Of a stretch of 64,000 nt of DNA, positions 18,085 through 26,950 are shown in pieces. The position numbers were made by a program, and so were the translations under genes. This DNA comes from Verrucomicrobiales bacterium. Lineage in GTDB: Bacteria; Verrucomicrobiota; Verrucomicrobiia; Verrucomicrobiales; V1-33. The stretch is taken from contig JAQGPJ010000103.1 in the NCBI GenBank assembly GCA_028293125.1, positions 1-64,000 on the forward strand, written 5' to 3'. The notes beneath the pieces are model-generated. The model searched no databases. It had not been told where the DNA came from and saw nothing but the letters and a program-made list of their open reading frames with translations. Each line of letters begins with the position of its first letter. Within the stretch, counting starts at the first letter, position 1.

Positions 18085-18301
18085 CCATGAAAAGCAGCGG
18101 GAGACGTGTGGAAGCAGTGAAATTCAGAAACAATCGACATGCCTCCGGCCTGCCGCTGCCGCAGCCGGCTTTGCCTTTTCGTATGGCCCGGCAACTCTCC
18201 TTCCTCCTTCCCCCTTCCCGCTTTCCTCCGTTTCAGTCCTCTCAGAAATTCCAAGCCACCGCTTCTGAATCCGGCATTCCCGTTTGAACCCTCCCTCCGT
18301 C

Positions 18302-19153
18302 ATGGCCACCGCAATTCTTCTCGTACATTGTCCCGATCAGCCCGGTCTCGTCCGGGCGGTGGCCTCCTTCGTGGCTGAAAATGGCGGGAACATGGTTCAC
18401 TTCGACCAGCATGTGGACAGCCAGGAGGGTGTCTTTTTCATGCGGGCGGAGTGGGACCTGGCCAACTTCGTCATCGCGCGCGGCGATCTGCCGGTCTTCA
18501 TCCGCGCGCTGGCGGAGCCCCGCCGCATGAAGTGGAGCCTGCATTTCTCCGACGAGCGGCACCGTCTGGCGCTTTTTGTCAGCAAGGACGCCCACTGCCT
18601 CTACGATCTGCTCAGCCGCCACGAGGCCGGCGAGCTGGATGCGGACATCCCACTTATCATCGCCAATCACGACACCCTGCGCCCGGCGGCGGAGCGCTTT
18701 GGCATTCCCTTCCATCTCATTCCCGTCACCGCAGACACCAAAGCCGCCGCCGAGGCCAGGCAGCTGGCCCTGCTGGAGGAGCACGGGGTGGAGACCGTGG
18801 TACTGGCGCGCTACATGCAGATCCTGTCCGACGGTATCTGCGCCGCCTGGCCCAACCGGGTGATCAACATCCACCATAGCTTCCTGCCCGCCTTTCCCGG
18901 CGCCAAACCCTATCACAGCGCCCACCACCGCGGCGTGAAAATCATCGGCGCCACCAGCCACTACGTCACCGCCGAACTGGATGAGGGGCCGATCATCGAG
19001 CAGGACGTGATCCGCGTGACCCACAAGCACACCGTGCAGGACCTTGTACGGCAGGGCCGGGACTTGGAGAAGATCGTCCTCTCCCGCGCCGTCCGCTGGC
19101 ACCTCCAGCGCAAGGTGCTGGCCTACAACAACAAGACGGTCGTCTTCGCCTGA
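18302..19153 (+). CDS. purU: Formyltetrahydrofolate deformylase
   Basis: A 283-residue cytoplasmic enzyme that hydrolyses 10-formyltetrahydrofolate to tetrahydrofolate and formate, balancing the one-carbon pool. The N-terminal ACT-like regulatory domain (about 1-85) shows CPDQPGLVRAVASFVAENGG and FDQHVDSQEGVFFMR. The C-terminal formyltransferase domain contains IPFHLIPVT, VVLARYMQILS, INIHHSFLPAFPGAKPYHSA (about 186-205, with the catalytic Asn/His) and ATSHYVTAELDEGPIIEQD with the catalytic Asp. Length matches E. coli PurU (280). I chose the ATG at 18302, which gives MATAILLVHCPDQ; a start at 18284 would add six residues. A CCTCCCTCCGTC leader precedes it. Confidence 0.96.
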   Translation: MATAILLVHCPDQPGLVRAVASFVAENGGNMVHFDQHVDSQEGVFFMRAEWDLANFVIARGDLPVFIRALAEPRRMKWSLHFSDERHRLALFVSKDAHCLYDLLSRHEAGELDADIPLIIANHDTLRPAAERFGIPFHLIPVTADTKAAAEARQLALLEEHGVETVVLARYMQILSDGICAAWPNRVINIHHSFLPAFPGAKPYHSAHHRGVKIIGATSHYVTAELDEGPIIEQDVIRVTHKHTVQDLVRQGRDLEKIVLSRAVRWHLQRKVLAYNNKTVVFA

Positions 19154-19159
19154 AATCCC

Positions 19160-19193
19160 GGCGGTCCGTCCCTTTTTGGGGTGGACGCCGCCC
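19160..19193 (+). terminator. GC-rich stem-loop after purU (possible terminator)
   Basis: Just past the purU stop, GGCGGTCCGTCCC and GGGTGGACGCCGCC can pair with one bulge around a TTTTTG loop. There is no T run after the stem, so it is not a textbook intrinsic terminator; it may be a weak one or a transcript-stabilising hairpin. Confidence 0.25.
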
Positions 19194-19293
19194 CGCATCC
19201 AGGGAAGGAATACCTGTTCCTCCGGACCGGGTCTGTTTTGATGACGCTCCGGCCCGCCGTGCGCTCAGTCCGTTCCGCCCTGCCCCGCCTTTC

Positions 19294-20139
19294 ATGAGTT
19301 CCGATCCGCAGCCTGTCTATTACGACAACCACATGCACACTCCCCTCTGCAAGCATGCCGCAGGGGAGCCGGAGGAATATGCGGAGACCGCCCTGGCGCG
19401 CGGGCTGAAGGGTATCATCATCACCTGCCACAGCCCTATGCCCACCGGCTGGTGGCCGGCGGTGCGCATGGATCACGCCCAGCTGGATGAATACCTGGCG
19501 CTGGTGGCCCGCGCCACCAAGGCCTTGGCCGGCCGGCTGGACGTCCGGGTGGGCATGGAGATGGATTTTTTTCCCGGCATGGAGGACTGGGTGCGGAAGC
19601 TGATCGACCGGTGCGACTTCCACCACGTGCTGGGATCGGTGCATTACTTCTCCCCGGAATACCGCAAAAAATACTGGAAGGGGGACACCGCGCCTTTCTT
19701 CCAGCAGTATTTCACCCACTTGGCGGAAAGCGCGGAAACCGGTCTGTTCGACACTCTGGCGCACCCGGATCTGGTGAAGAACCTGGACCCGGACCTTTAT
19801 GAGTTCGAGGACCTGCGGGAGCACGTGGGTGCCTGTCTGGACCGGGTGGCCGTCGCTGGCACCGCCATGGAGCTGAACACCTCCGGCCGCCTCAAGTCAT
19901 CCGGCCAGTTCAACCCCGGTCCCGAAATGCTGGGCATGATGCGCGAGCGCGGCATCCCGGTGGTGCTGGGCAGTGACAGCCACACCCCCCGCCGCGTGGG
20001 CTCGGACTTCAACGACGCCTTGGATTCCCTGGAGGAGGCCGGTTACACGGAAGTGTCCCATTTCCTGAACCGCCAGCGTATCGACCTGCCTATTCCCCTC
20101 GTGCGCGCCAGCCTGCGTCCGCTGACGGACGCGCACTGA
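19294..20139 (+). CDS. PHP-family histidinol-phosphatase
   Basis: A 281-residue PHP-domain phosphoesterase that most likely removes phosphate from L-histidinol phosphate, the penultimate step of histidine synthesis, as in the HisK type of Gram-positive bacteria. Metal-binding motifs of the trinuclear site are present: DNHMHTPLCKH (11-21), EMDFFPG (about 89-95), HHVLGSVHYF, DTLAHPDLVKN and LGSDSHTPRRVG (about 225-236). Length fits (about 270). Related PHP phosphatases act on other phosphates, so the exact substrate is a family inference; no his gene is adjacent. It has its own upstream gap of 140 bp after purU. Confidence 0.88.
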   Translation: MSSDPQPVYYDNHMHTPLCKHAAGEPEEYAETALARGLKGIIITCHSPMPTGWWPAVRMDHAQLDEYLALVARATKALAGRLDVRVGMEMDFFPGMEDWVRKLIDRCDFHHVLGSVHYFSPEYRKKYWKGDTAPFFQQYFTHLAESAETGLFDTLAHPDLVKNLDPDLYEFEDLREHVGACLDRVAVAGTAMELNTSGRLKSSGQFNPGPEMLGMMRERGIPVVLGSDSHTPRRVGSDFNDALDSLEEAGYTEVSHFLNRQRIDLPIPLVRASLRPLTDAH

Positions 20140-20274
20140 GCGGGGCAGCGGAGCTCTGCACGTAAGCCTTCGGCGCGTGACCATACGGCAAGGATTGACA
20201 GCAGCTGCAAACGCTCCCGGGAACAGCACAGCAGATTATTTTCCCCGCTCGTCGGGCAAACAAACCCTGACGGT

Positions 20275-21504
20275 CTAACCGGTCCTTGACCGGATCCCGG
20301 ACACCGCTGAAAAGATAGAGGAGACGATGCAGTAGGCGATGACGGTAACCACTCCGGCCAGGAAGATGATGATGGCGGGGGAGATCAGGGCGGTAAGCTT
20401 TTTGATGCGGGAGTCCAGCTCCTTGTCATAACGGATGGCCGCCTTTTCCAAGGACCTGGACAGATTGCCGGTCTGCTCGCCCACGGCGATGATGTCCGAT
20501 ATCAGGGGCTGGAAGCCGCCGGCTCCGCGCAGCGAGGACGACAGGGGATCACCGGAGGAGACGGCTTCGATAACCTGCTCCAGGCGGTGCCGGAAATGGC
20601 GGTTCGGCGTGCCGGTGACCAGCAGCTTCAGTGCGCCCAGCAGGGGCACACCATTGGTGAGAAGATTGCCCAGCGCCTGGGTGAAGCCGGCGTAGAAGCG
20701 GCTTTCCATGATGGGGCCAAAAAGCGGAATGCGCAGCTTCGCCCGGTCCCACCATCCGCGCCCGGTTTTGCCGGCAATGGCCGCCCGGAACGCCACCGCC
20801 GCCACCGCCGCGCCGATGATCATATGCCAGGCGTAGGCCGTGCAGAAGCCGCTGAAGTCGAGGAGCATCCTGGTGATCGCCGGCAGCTGCTGGCCGGTTT
20901 TGGACAGCAGGCTGGTCAACTGCGGCACCAGGACCAGGGTGAACACCGCCATCAGCAGCGCGCAGGCTCCGGCCATGAAGGCGGGATACACCATGGCGGC
21001 GGTGAACCTCTTTTGGAGATCCTGCAGCTGGGTCATGCTTTGGGTCATGCGGATCAGCACCCCGGGGAGGGTGCCCGAGGCCTCGCCGGCCGCCACCAGC
21101 GAGGTGTAGAAATCATCGAAGGCCGGGGAGGTTTGACGGAATGACGACGACAGGGTGCTGCCCTCGCGCAGATGCATGCGCGCCAGCGCGCTGGCGCGGC
21201 GGATCTGCGGATCCTGCTGCTTTTCCGCCATGACGGTCAGGGCCTGCTGCGCGGGCAGACCGGCCTCCAGCAGGTCAGCCAGCTCCCCTGTGAAGAAGAT
21301 CAGGCGGGTGCGGTTCAGCTTTGGCAGGGAGCCTCCGGCACCGGCGGCATTCCCGGCGGCGGTGCCCGCCTCCTCCTTCAAATCCAGGGGAGCCAGCTGT
21401 CGGGACTCCAGCTGACGGCAGGCCTCGCCACGGGTGGGGGCGTCCAGGACGCCGGTGATCCGGTCCCCGCCGACACCCAGCGCCTGATAGGAAAATTTAG
21501 GCAT
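20275..21504 (-). CDS. gspF: Type II secretion inner-membrane platform protein GspF
   Basis: A 409-residue polytopic inner-membrane protein that forms the platform on which the ATPase drives pseudopilus growth. It begins MPKFSYQALGVGGDRITG, the typical GspF/PilC N-terminus. It carries two T2SSF domains (RTRLIFFTGELADLLEAGLP and MESRFYAGFTQALGNLLTNGVP), each followed by hydrophobic segments: MVYPAFMAGACALLMAVFTL, MIIGAAVAAVAF, and the C-terminal SPAIIIFLAGVVTVIAYCIV. It is the last gene of the gsp operon, 36 bp after gspE, and converges with the PHP phosphatase gene. Length and topology are normal. Confidence 0.95.
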   Translation of the reverse strand: MPKFSYQALGVGGDRITGVLDAPTRGEACRQLESRQLAPLDLKEEAGTAAGNAAGAGGSLPKLNRTRLIFFTGELADLLEAGLPAQQALTVMAEKQQDPQIRRASALARMHLREGSTLSSSFRQTSPAFDDFYTSLVAAGEASGTLPGVLIRMTQSMTQLQDLQKRFTAAMVYPAFMAGACALLMAVFTLVLVPQLTSLLSKTGQQLPAITRMLLDFSGFCTAYAWHMIIGAAVAAVAFRAAIAGKTGRGWWDRAKLRIPLFGPIMESRFYAGFTQALGNLLTNGVPLLGALKLLVTGTPNRHFRHRLEQVIEAVSSGDPLSSSLRGAGGFQPLISDIIAVGEQTGNLSRSLEKAAIRYDKELDSRIKKLTALISPAIIIFLAGVVTVIAYCIVSSIFSAVSGIRSRTG

Positions 21505-21540
21505 AACAACAAATTCGGCAGCATGGTGGAGTAAAGTGGA

Positions 21541-23358
21541 TCAGTGCCCGTGGTCGGCGGCGGTGACCGCGATGACCTCCTCAATGGTGGTCTCGCCGGA
21601 GATGACCTTCAGCCAGCCATAATCCCGCATGGGGATCATGCCCTCCGCCCGGGCTTTGGCCCGCAGGGCGGAGACCGGCGCGCGGTCGGCGATCAGCTCC
21701 TGCATGGCGCTGTTGATGGTGCAGATTTCCACAATCGCCATCCGCCCGCGGTAGCCGGTGCCCCGGCATTCACGGCAGCCGCCGGCACTGAAAATCAGGT
21801 GTTTTTGATCCAGCGGAAAGCCGATGGAGTTCAGATAGTTATCGTGGTGCTGATGCTCCTCCGCCGGACGCCGGCAGTGGGGGCACAGCCGGCGCACCAG
21901 CCGCTGGGCCAGAAAGGCGCGCACCGACGAGGCGATGAGGAAGGGCTCGATGCCCATGTCCACCAGGCGCGAGATGCCGCCCACGGCGTCATTGGTGTGC
22001 AGGGTGCTGAACACCAAGTGGCCGGTCAGGGCACCGCGGATGGCGATCTCCGTGGTCTCCAGATCGCGCATCTCCCCCACCATGATCACATTGGGATCGC
22101 CGCGCAGGATGCTGCGCAGGCCGGCGGAAAAGGTCAGGTTGATCTCCGGCTTCACGGCGATCTGCACCACGCCGTCGAGTTTGTTCTCCACCGGGTCCTC
22201 AATAGTCACAATGCGCCGGTCCTTCGTGTTCAGCTCCCGCAGGAAGGTGTAAAGCGTGCTCGACTTTCCGGACCCCGTGGGACCGGTCACCAAGATGATG
22301 CCATTGGGCATGGCCAGCAGGCCCCGGATCTGCGCCTCCAGATGGGTGCTGAGTCCCAGCGCCCCCAGATCCATGCGCTCCCTCCCCAGCAGGCGCAGGC
22401 TGACGCTTTCCCCGTTCACCGACGGGATGGTGGCCACGCGCACGTCATAGCGGCTGCCGCCCAGCTCCAGGTTGATGCGCCCATCCTGCGGCAGGCGGCG
22501 CTCGGCGATGTCCAGATGGGCCATGATCTTCAGCCGTGAGACCAGCGAATTCTGCAGCAGCCGCACGTTGGGAGGCACCGCCACCTCGTTGAGCGCCCCG
22601 TCCACGCGGTAGCGGATGCGCACATCACTCTCCAGCGGCTCGATGTGGATGTCTGTGGCCCGCTCGCGGATGGCCTCGCTGAAGATCTGGTTCACGAAGC
22701 TCATCACTGTGGCCTCCTCATTGTCCTCCAGCACCGTGACCTCCTGCTTCAGGGCATCGTTCTCCATGGTGGCCAGCCGGCCGTCCAGCATTTCCTCGAA
22801 CCGCTCCGCCCCCACTCCGTATCCCTGACGCAGGGCCTCGATCACTTGGGTGCGCGGAGACAGGGTCCAGACAATGCCCCGGTTCAGGGTTTGCCCGGCC
22901 ATGTGACGGGCTTCAAGATCAAAGGGATCATAGGTGTAAAGCTCCAGTGCTGTGCTTTCATCCCGGCCTGGCAGCAGCCGGTGACGCAGCGCCAACCGGG
23001 CCGGCAGACACTGATGGAGCGGCTGTCCGGAACCGCCGGCGGGTACAGGGATCTCTGTAAAGTCCATGCCCAGGCGGGAGGCCAGGGCTTTGAAAAAGCG
23101 GGTCTCATCCGGAATGACGCCAGCGTCCATCACCGCATCCACCCAGCGTCCGCCGGAGACGCCGGCAGCCGTCAAAGCATCGGACAGATCGCCCGGCACT
23201 TCGCAGCCGCTGTCGGTGGCGGCAGCCAGCAGCAGCTTTTCAACCGGTCCGACGGCCGACGTTGCTCTGGGCGGGGAGGGCACTGGCGGGGCGCTGGACG
23301 CGGAAGGCTTAACGGCGCGGCTGGACGCCGGAGACGGGGAGGGGGCGGTGGCGTTCAT
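21541..23358 (-). CDS. gspE: Type II secretion ATPase GspE
   Basis: A 605-residue cytoplasmic ATPase that powers pseudopilus assembly. The N-terminal part (about 60-190) is the MshE/GspE N-terminal-like domain that docks on the inner-membrane GspL-like protein. The motor has Walker A GPTGSGKSS (about 360), the Asp and His boxes (IEDPVENKLDGVVQIAV, LVFSTLHTNDAVGGISRL) and Walker B region VIMVGEMRDLETTEIAIRGA (about 420-440). The zinc-binding Cys module CPHC...CREC is present (about 491-530). An in-frame upstream start (23499) lies inside gspD, so I use the ATG at 23358, one base after the gspD stop, which implies coupling. The N-terminal 50 residues are Pro/Ser/Ala-rich. Confidence 0.96.
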   Translation of the reverse strand: MNATAPSPSPASSRAVKPSASSAPPVPSPPRATSAVGPVEKLLLAAATDSGCEVPGDLSDALTAAGVSGGRWVDAVMDAGVIPDETRFFKALASRLGMDFTEIPVPAGGSGQPLHQCLPARLALRHRLLPGRDESTALELYTYDPFDLEARHMAGQTLNRGIVWTLSPRTQVIEALRQGYGVGAERFEEMLDGRLATMENDALKQEVTVLEDNEEATVMSFVNQIFSEAIRERATDIHIEPLESDVRIRYRVDGALNEVAVPPNVRLLQNSLVSRLKIMAHLDIAERRLPQDGRINLELGGSRYDVRVATIPSVNGESVSLRLLGRERMDLGALGLSTHLEAQIRGLLAMPNGIILVTGPTGSGKSSTLYTFLRELNTKDRRIVTIEDPVENKLDGVVQIAVKPEINLTFSAGLRSILRGDPNVIMVGEMRDLETTEIAIRGALTGHLVFSTLHTNDAVGGISRLVDMGIEPFLIASSVRAFLAQRLVRRLCPHCRRPAEEHQHHDNYLNSIGFPLDQKHLIFSAGGCRECRGTGYRGRMAIVEICTINSAMQELIADRAPVSALRAKARAEGMIPMRDYGWLKVISGETTIEEVIAVTAADHGH

Positions 23359-23359
23359 G

Positions 23360-25636
23360 TTATTTACCGGAGTTGCGGGGTTGTGCCTCCCGGGACGCTG
23401 ACGGCAGGGAGCGTTCATAGGAAGGCAGCGGCACCTCCGGAAAACTGGCCGCCGCATCCGCGCCCACCTGGGTGCGCAGATCCTCGTTGCGGCTGGCAAT
23501 GTCCACCTCCGCCGTGTCCTCCACCACCACGGGCTGGATGAAGATGACCAGTTCCTTGCGGGCCTTGGTGGTTTTGGTGGATTTGAAGGCGTGGCCCAGC
23601 ACCGGGATGCGGCTCAGCACCGGAATGCCGGTGGTGGACTTTTCCTCGTTCTCGGTGATCAGGCCCCCCAATACGATCGTGGAGCGGTTGGCCACGGTGA
23701 CATTGGTCACCAGCCGCTCGGTGCCGATGATGGGCACCGTGTTCTCCGCCACCTGCTGCTGGCCGATCACGGTGTCGTTTACTTGGGCGATGGTCAGGCT
23801 GACCTCCTTGTTGCTGTTGATCAGCGGGATCACTTCCAGCTTCAGCACCACATCCTGAAACGCAATGTTGGTCCGCACACTGTCGGTGTTGGTCAGGGAG
23901 GTGATGCTGCTGGTGGGCACGGGAATGCGGCTGCCGGAGGTGATGACCGCCTTCTTGTTGTTGGCGGCGTAGATGGCGGGACGGCTCAGCACCTTGAAGC
24001 GCTGGCTGGTCTCCAGCGCGTGGATATAGGCGTCCACGCCGTCGGCGATCTGCCCATAGACATTCAGGCCCGCCAGCGGCCCCACGGCGGAGGCCGGCAG
24101 GGAGTTGCGGACATCGGTGACGGATTTCAGCACGGAATTGCTGGTGATCAGGCCCGCGGCGTAGTTCCCCTCCCCGCCGGCATTGAACTGGCGCAGGTAG
24201 TCCACGCCCACCTCCCGACCGTCGCCCAGGGAAAGCTGGCCGATGATAGTGGAGAGATAAACCTGCGGCGGTTTGTGGTCTAGGCTGTCCAGCAGGCTGG
24301 TGATCTTGGCGATGTCCTCGGCGGGGCCGTAGGCGATCAGCTTGTTGGACTGCACATCCGCCACCAGCCGGCTTTTGCCCACCAGCACGGACAGCGGCGC
24401 GGAGTTGTCCTCCGGCGTGGCCAGCTGGTCCTCGTAGCCGACCGGCGCGGTGCCCGCGGTGTCCCGCGTGCTCTGGGCGCGCCGCGGACGCCCGGCCAGC
24501 GTGGCCGGATCGCCGCTGGCCTGCGGGGGGCGGCGGGTGCGCACCACCTCCCCGCCCGCCATGGTGGAGCTGCCGGTGCCGGTATCCTGCAGCACATCCA
24601 CCAGCACGGGCAGGATCTGGTCCACAAACACATACTTCATCCGCCGCTCCAGAGGCGTGGGCGAGGGAATGGGCTGATCGAATTCCCGGATCAGCTTTTT
24701 GGCGTAGAGATGGTCGGCCTCCATGGCCACCAGCATGATGCGGTTCAGGCGGTCATCCGCCACCACCCGCGCCGGGATGTTGGTCATGGCGCGCACCGGG
24801 ACCCTCGTTTCACGGTCGCCCACGGTGTCCGTGGTGACGGGGGGGATGATCTGCCGGGTGGTGAAGGTGGTGCTGAGCATCTGGCCGATGATGACGGCAT
24901 CGGCGTATTTCAGCGTGTAGAACTCCGTGCGCAGCCGCGCCCCCCCTTCCGGAGCGTCCAGCACTTTGACCACCCGGAGAATCTGCCGGATGTTGTCCGC
25001 ATTCTCGGTGATCAGGATGCCGGGCGGACTGCTCACCGGAGTCAGGCGGCCAAAGGTGTTCAGCCCCACATGACTCCAGAGCGTGGTGGCGGCTTCGGAG
25101 GGATCAAGGTGCTCCAGCTTCAGGAAATAGGACGCCATCACATGGCCCGTCGGCAGGGTGTCGGGCTGCTCGTGCACGGTCAGGCCGCGCGTCAGATCGG
25201 CCTGCGTCGCCGTGGCCAGGACGGCCTTCACGCTGCGTCCGTCCGGCGAGTCCGCCAGCACGTAGCCATTCAGCTGCAGGGTGGATTCGATCAGCTCCAC
25301 GGCCTCGGCTTTGGTGACCGGTTTGGCGGTCATCAGACTGAGGGGCTTGCCCTCGTAGATGCCCGAATCCCGCACCACGGTTTTGCCGGTCAGCAGCTCA
25401 TACAGTCCAAGGATGTCACCCACGCCGTTGTTGGGAAACTGGAGCTGGATGGAGGCGTCCGGATCACTGGCGGTTCCGGGCACCGTTGCCGGGGGCGGCG
25501 CAGGGACTCCGGCCGCGGCATCCGGAAGCGGAGGATCCTCCTCCTGGGCACGGAGCGGGCCTGATGCCAGAAAAGCCAGCGCCAACAGCCGGCAGCTGGG
25601 TGCCAGGGACTTGGAGGAAGGGAGGAAACGTTTCAT
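23360..25636 (-). CDS. gspD: Type II secretion secretin GspD
   Basis: A 758-residue outer-membrane secretin that forms the exit pore. A signal peptide (SCRLLALAFLASGPLRAQ, about residues 14-31) is followed by an N0-like domain (IQLQFPNNGVGDILGLYELL) and N1-N3 repeats. The N3-type part has a long Gly/Arg/Pro-containing insertion (about 395-440). The secretin core includes AVITSGSRIPVPTSSI, VVLKLEVIPLI and STIVLGGLITENEEKSTTG followed by IPVLSRIPVLGHAFKST (about 680-715), the classic beta-barrel signature. The C-terminus is a short Ser/Pro tail. No lipobox is seen, so it may be pilotin-independent. The start at 25636 gives the signal peptide; the longer frame to 25843 is low-complexity and overlaps the previous gene. 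Confidence 0.95.
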   Translation of the reverse strand: MKRFLPSSKSLAPSCRLLALAFLASGPLRAQEEDPPLPDAAAGVPAPPPATVPGTASDPDASIQLQFPNNGVGDILGLYELLTGKTVVRDSGIYEGKPLSLMTAKPVTKAEAVELIESTLQLNGYVLADSPDGRSVKAVLATATQADLTRGLTVHEQPDTLPTGHVMASYFLKLEHLDPSEAATTLWSHVGLNTFGRLTPVSSPPGILITENADNIRQILRVVKVLDAPEGGARLRTEFYTLKYADAVIIGQMLSTTFTTRQIIPPVTTDTVGDRETRVPVRAMTNIPARVVADDRLNRIMLVAMEADHLYAKKLIREFDQPIPSPTPLERRMKYVFVDQILPVLVDVLQDTGTGSSTMAGGEVVRTRRPPQASGDPATLAGRPRRAQSTRDTAGTAPVGYEDQLATPEDNSAPLSVLVGKSRLVADVQSNKLIAYGPAEDIAKITSLLDSLDHKPPQVYLSTIIGQLSLGDGREVGVDYLRQFNAGGEGNYAAGLITSNSVLKSVTDVRNSLPASAVGPLAGLNVYGQIADGVDAYIHALETSQRFKVLSRPAIYAANNKKAVITSGSRIPVPTSSITSLTNTDSVRTNIAFQDVVLKLEVIPLINSNKEVSLTIAQVNDTVIGQQQVAENTVPIIGTERLVTNVTVANRSTIVLGGLITENEEKSTTGIPVLSRIPVLGHAFKSTKTTKARKELVIFIQPVVVEDTAEVDIASRNEDLRTQVGADAAASFPEVPLPSYERSLPSASREAQPRNSGK

Positions 25637-25640
25637 AGCA

Positions 25641-26426
25641 TTATTGACCGGCGGAGGGCTGAAGGGGGGGATTGGCAATTGAAGCGGAAGGAGTGGCATC
25701 CGGTGCGGAGGCGGGATCCATCGGAGGCGGTAGGGGGGCTGGACCCGGAGCTGGAGCCGGCACCGGTGTCTGTGCCGGCGGCGCGGCGGAGGCAGGGGCG
25801 GGCGGCGGGGCTGTCTCCACCAAAGTTCGCCTGACAAATTCAATGCGGTCGCTGTCCGGGGCCGTGGGATAGGTGTCCAAAAACCCGGCGAAGGATTTAC
25901 GGAATTTCTCCTGATCCTCCGCTGGCAGTTCTTCGAACTTTTTGGCGGAGAGCGGATCCAGTCCGCGCAGCAGAGCCTCCACCACCACCTGACTTTCGGA
26001 GCGTCCGGCGGGACGTGACATGTTGTCCAGTTTGGGCGGGGTCAGCCGCTCCGGATCGAACCGCACGGTGATGGACTGGCTGCCGGAGGCAATGACTGCC
26101 TCCGTGTTTTTCAGACCGCCTCCGCCGGTGACGGCAATGAGCCGCCAGCCCTGGGTATTGGGCGTGGAGGAGACGAGAAAGGATTCCCGGGTCGCCCGGT
26201 TCCAGACCGTGACCACACTGCCCCCCCGCATGGAGGCCACGCCGGACAGCACCAGGGAATCCGGCAGTCCCATGGACCGCCGGAAAGGCTGGCGCTCCAG
26301 CAGGGCCGCATACCGCGCGGCGGTCACCGGGGCGGGCACCGCCTCGTCCGCCGCGGCCGCGGAGCCCAGGAAGGCCATGGCCAGAACCGGAGTCAGGGTG
26401 AATAGAGGAGAAAAGGCCGGCTTCAT
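25641..26426 (-). CDS. Periplasmic GspC/PilP-like protein of the secretion operon
   Basis: A 261-residue protein with a signal peptide (MKPAFSPLFTLTPVLAMAFL, cleavage near SAAAA). A small domain, PDSLVLSGVASMRGGSVVTV then RESFLVSS (about 55-85), matches the pattern of the homology region of GspC/PilP, which links the inner-membrane platform to the secretin. Residues 140-205 are helical and charged. The last 50 are almost only Pro and Ala. There is no N-terminal membrane anchor beyond the signal, unlike GspC, so it may be a soluble PilP-type connector. It overlaps gspM by 4 bp (ATGA) and is 4 bp upstream of gspD, so synthesis is coupled to both. The assignment is by motif shape and operon position. 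Confidence 0.7.
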   Translation of the reverse strand: MKPAFSPLFTLTPVLAMAFLGSAAAADEAVPAPVTAARYAALLERQPFRRSMGLPDSLVLSGVASMRGGSVVTVWNRATRESFLVSSTPNTQGWRLIAVTGGGGLKNTEAVIASGSQSITVRFDPERLTPPKLDNMSRPAGRSESQVVVEALLRGLDPLSAKKFEELPAEDQEKFRKSFAGFLDTYPTAPDSDRIEFVRRTLVETAPPPAPASAAPPAQTPVPAPAPGPAPLPPPMDPASAPDATPSASIANPPLQPSAGQ

Positions 26427-26950
26427 GGTTTGAAAAGCTGGGCAATGGTGACCGTGCCGCCCAGCCGGGGCGGGGACGCGGACTGCGGCAGCAGCAGCAT
26501 GTATTTGATGATCCGCAGCTTCTCAGGCGACTGCAGTTCGGCGAGCCAGCGGAAGACCGCGTTGTCAGGACCGCTGATCTGCACGGTCACAGAGAAATCC
26601 TGGGCGTATTTGCCCTTCTCCGGCTTCTGCAGCACCGGAATGCCGAAGGACAGCCCCCGGCTGCGGGCAGAGCTTTCCAGCTCCTCCAGAAACCGGCTGT
26701 GCTCCTGTCCGGGATCCTTCACCGCCGGCATGACGGTGTCCAGCCAGGCCAGCCGCGCCTCCCAGAAGGGGGCATCCGCCGCTGCGGCCTCCACGGCCAT
26801 CAGCCGGGGCTCCAGTTCCGCGATTTTCTCCTCCGCCACTTTTCGGCGGGCGCTCTGATCACGCACGGAGAAGAAGAGCCCCACCGCCACCAGCAGTCCG
26901 CCGCAGACGCCCAGCAGGAGTTTTTCGGATGATGTGAGTGACCGCCTCAT
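26423..26950 (-). CDS. gspM: GspM/PilO-like inner-membrane assembly protein
   Basis: A 175-residue single-pass protein: LLLGVCGGLLVAVGLFFSV (about 11-29) is the membrane segment. A coiled-coil follows (KVAEEKIAELEPRLMAVEAA), then a ferredoxin-like periplasmic domain with FSVTVQISGPDNAVFRWLAE. This is the GspM/PilO layout. In the machine it pairs with the GspL/PilN-like protein encoded immediately upstream, whose gene overlaps this one by 4 bp. The name is by architecture and position; sequence conservation in this family is low. Confidence 0.8.
   Translation of the reverse strand: MRRSLTSSEKLLLGVCGGLLVAVGLFFSVRDQSARRKVAEEKIAELEPRLMAVEAAAADAPFWEARLAWLDTVMPAVKDPGQEHSRFLEELESSARSRGLSFGIPVLQKPEKGKYAQDFSVTVQISGPDNAVFRWLAELQSPEKLRIIKYMLLLPQSASPPRLGGTVTIAQLFKP

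Noticed and set aside
18081-18287. Small plus-strand gene after tex
   Set aside because: The start overlaps the tex stop and the translation (Arg, Pro and Ser runs) has no recognisable feature; the region is simply C/T-rich leader DNA of purU.
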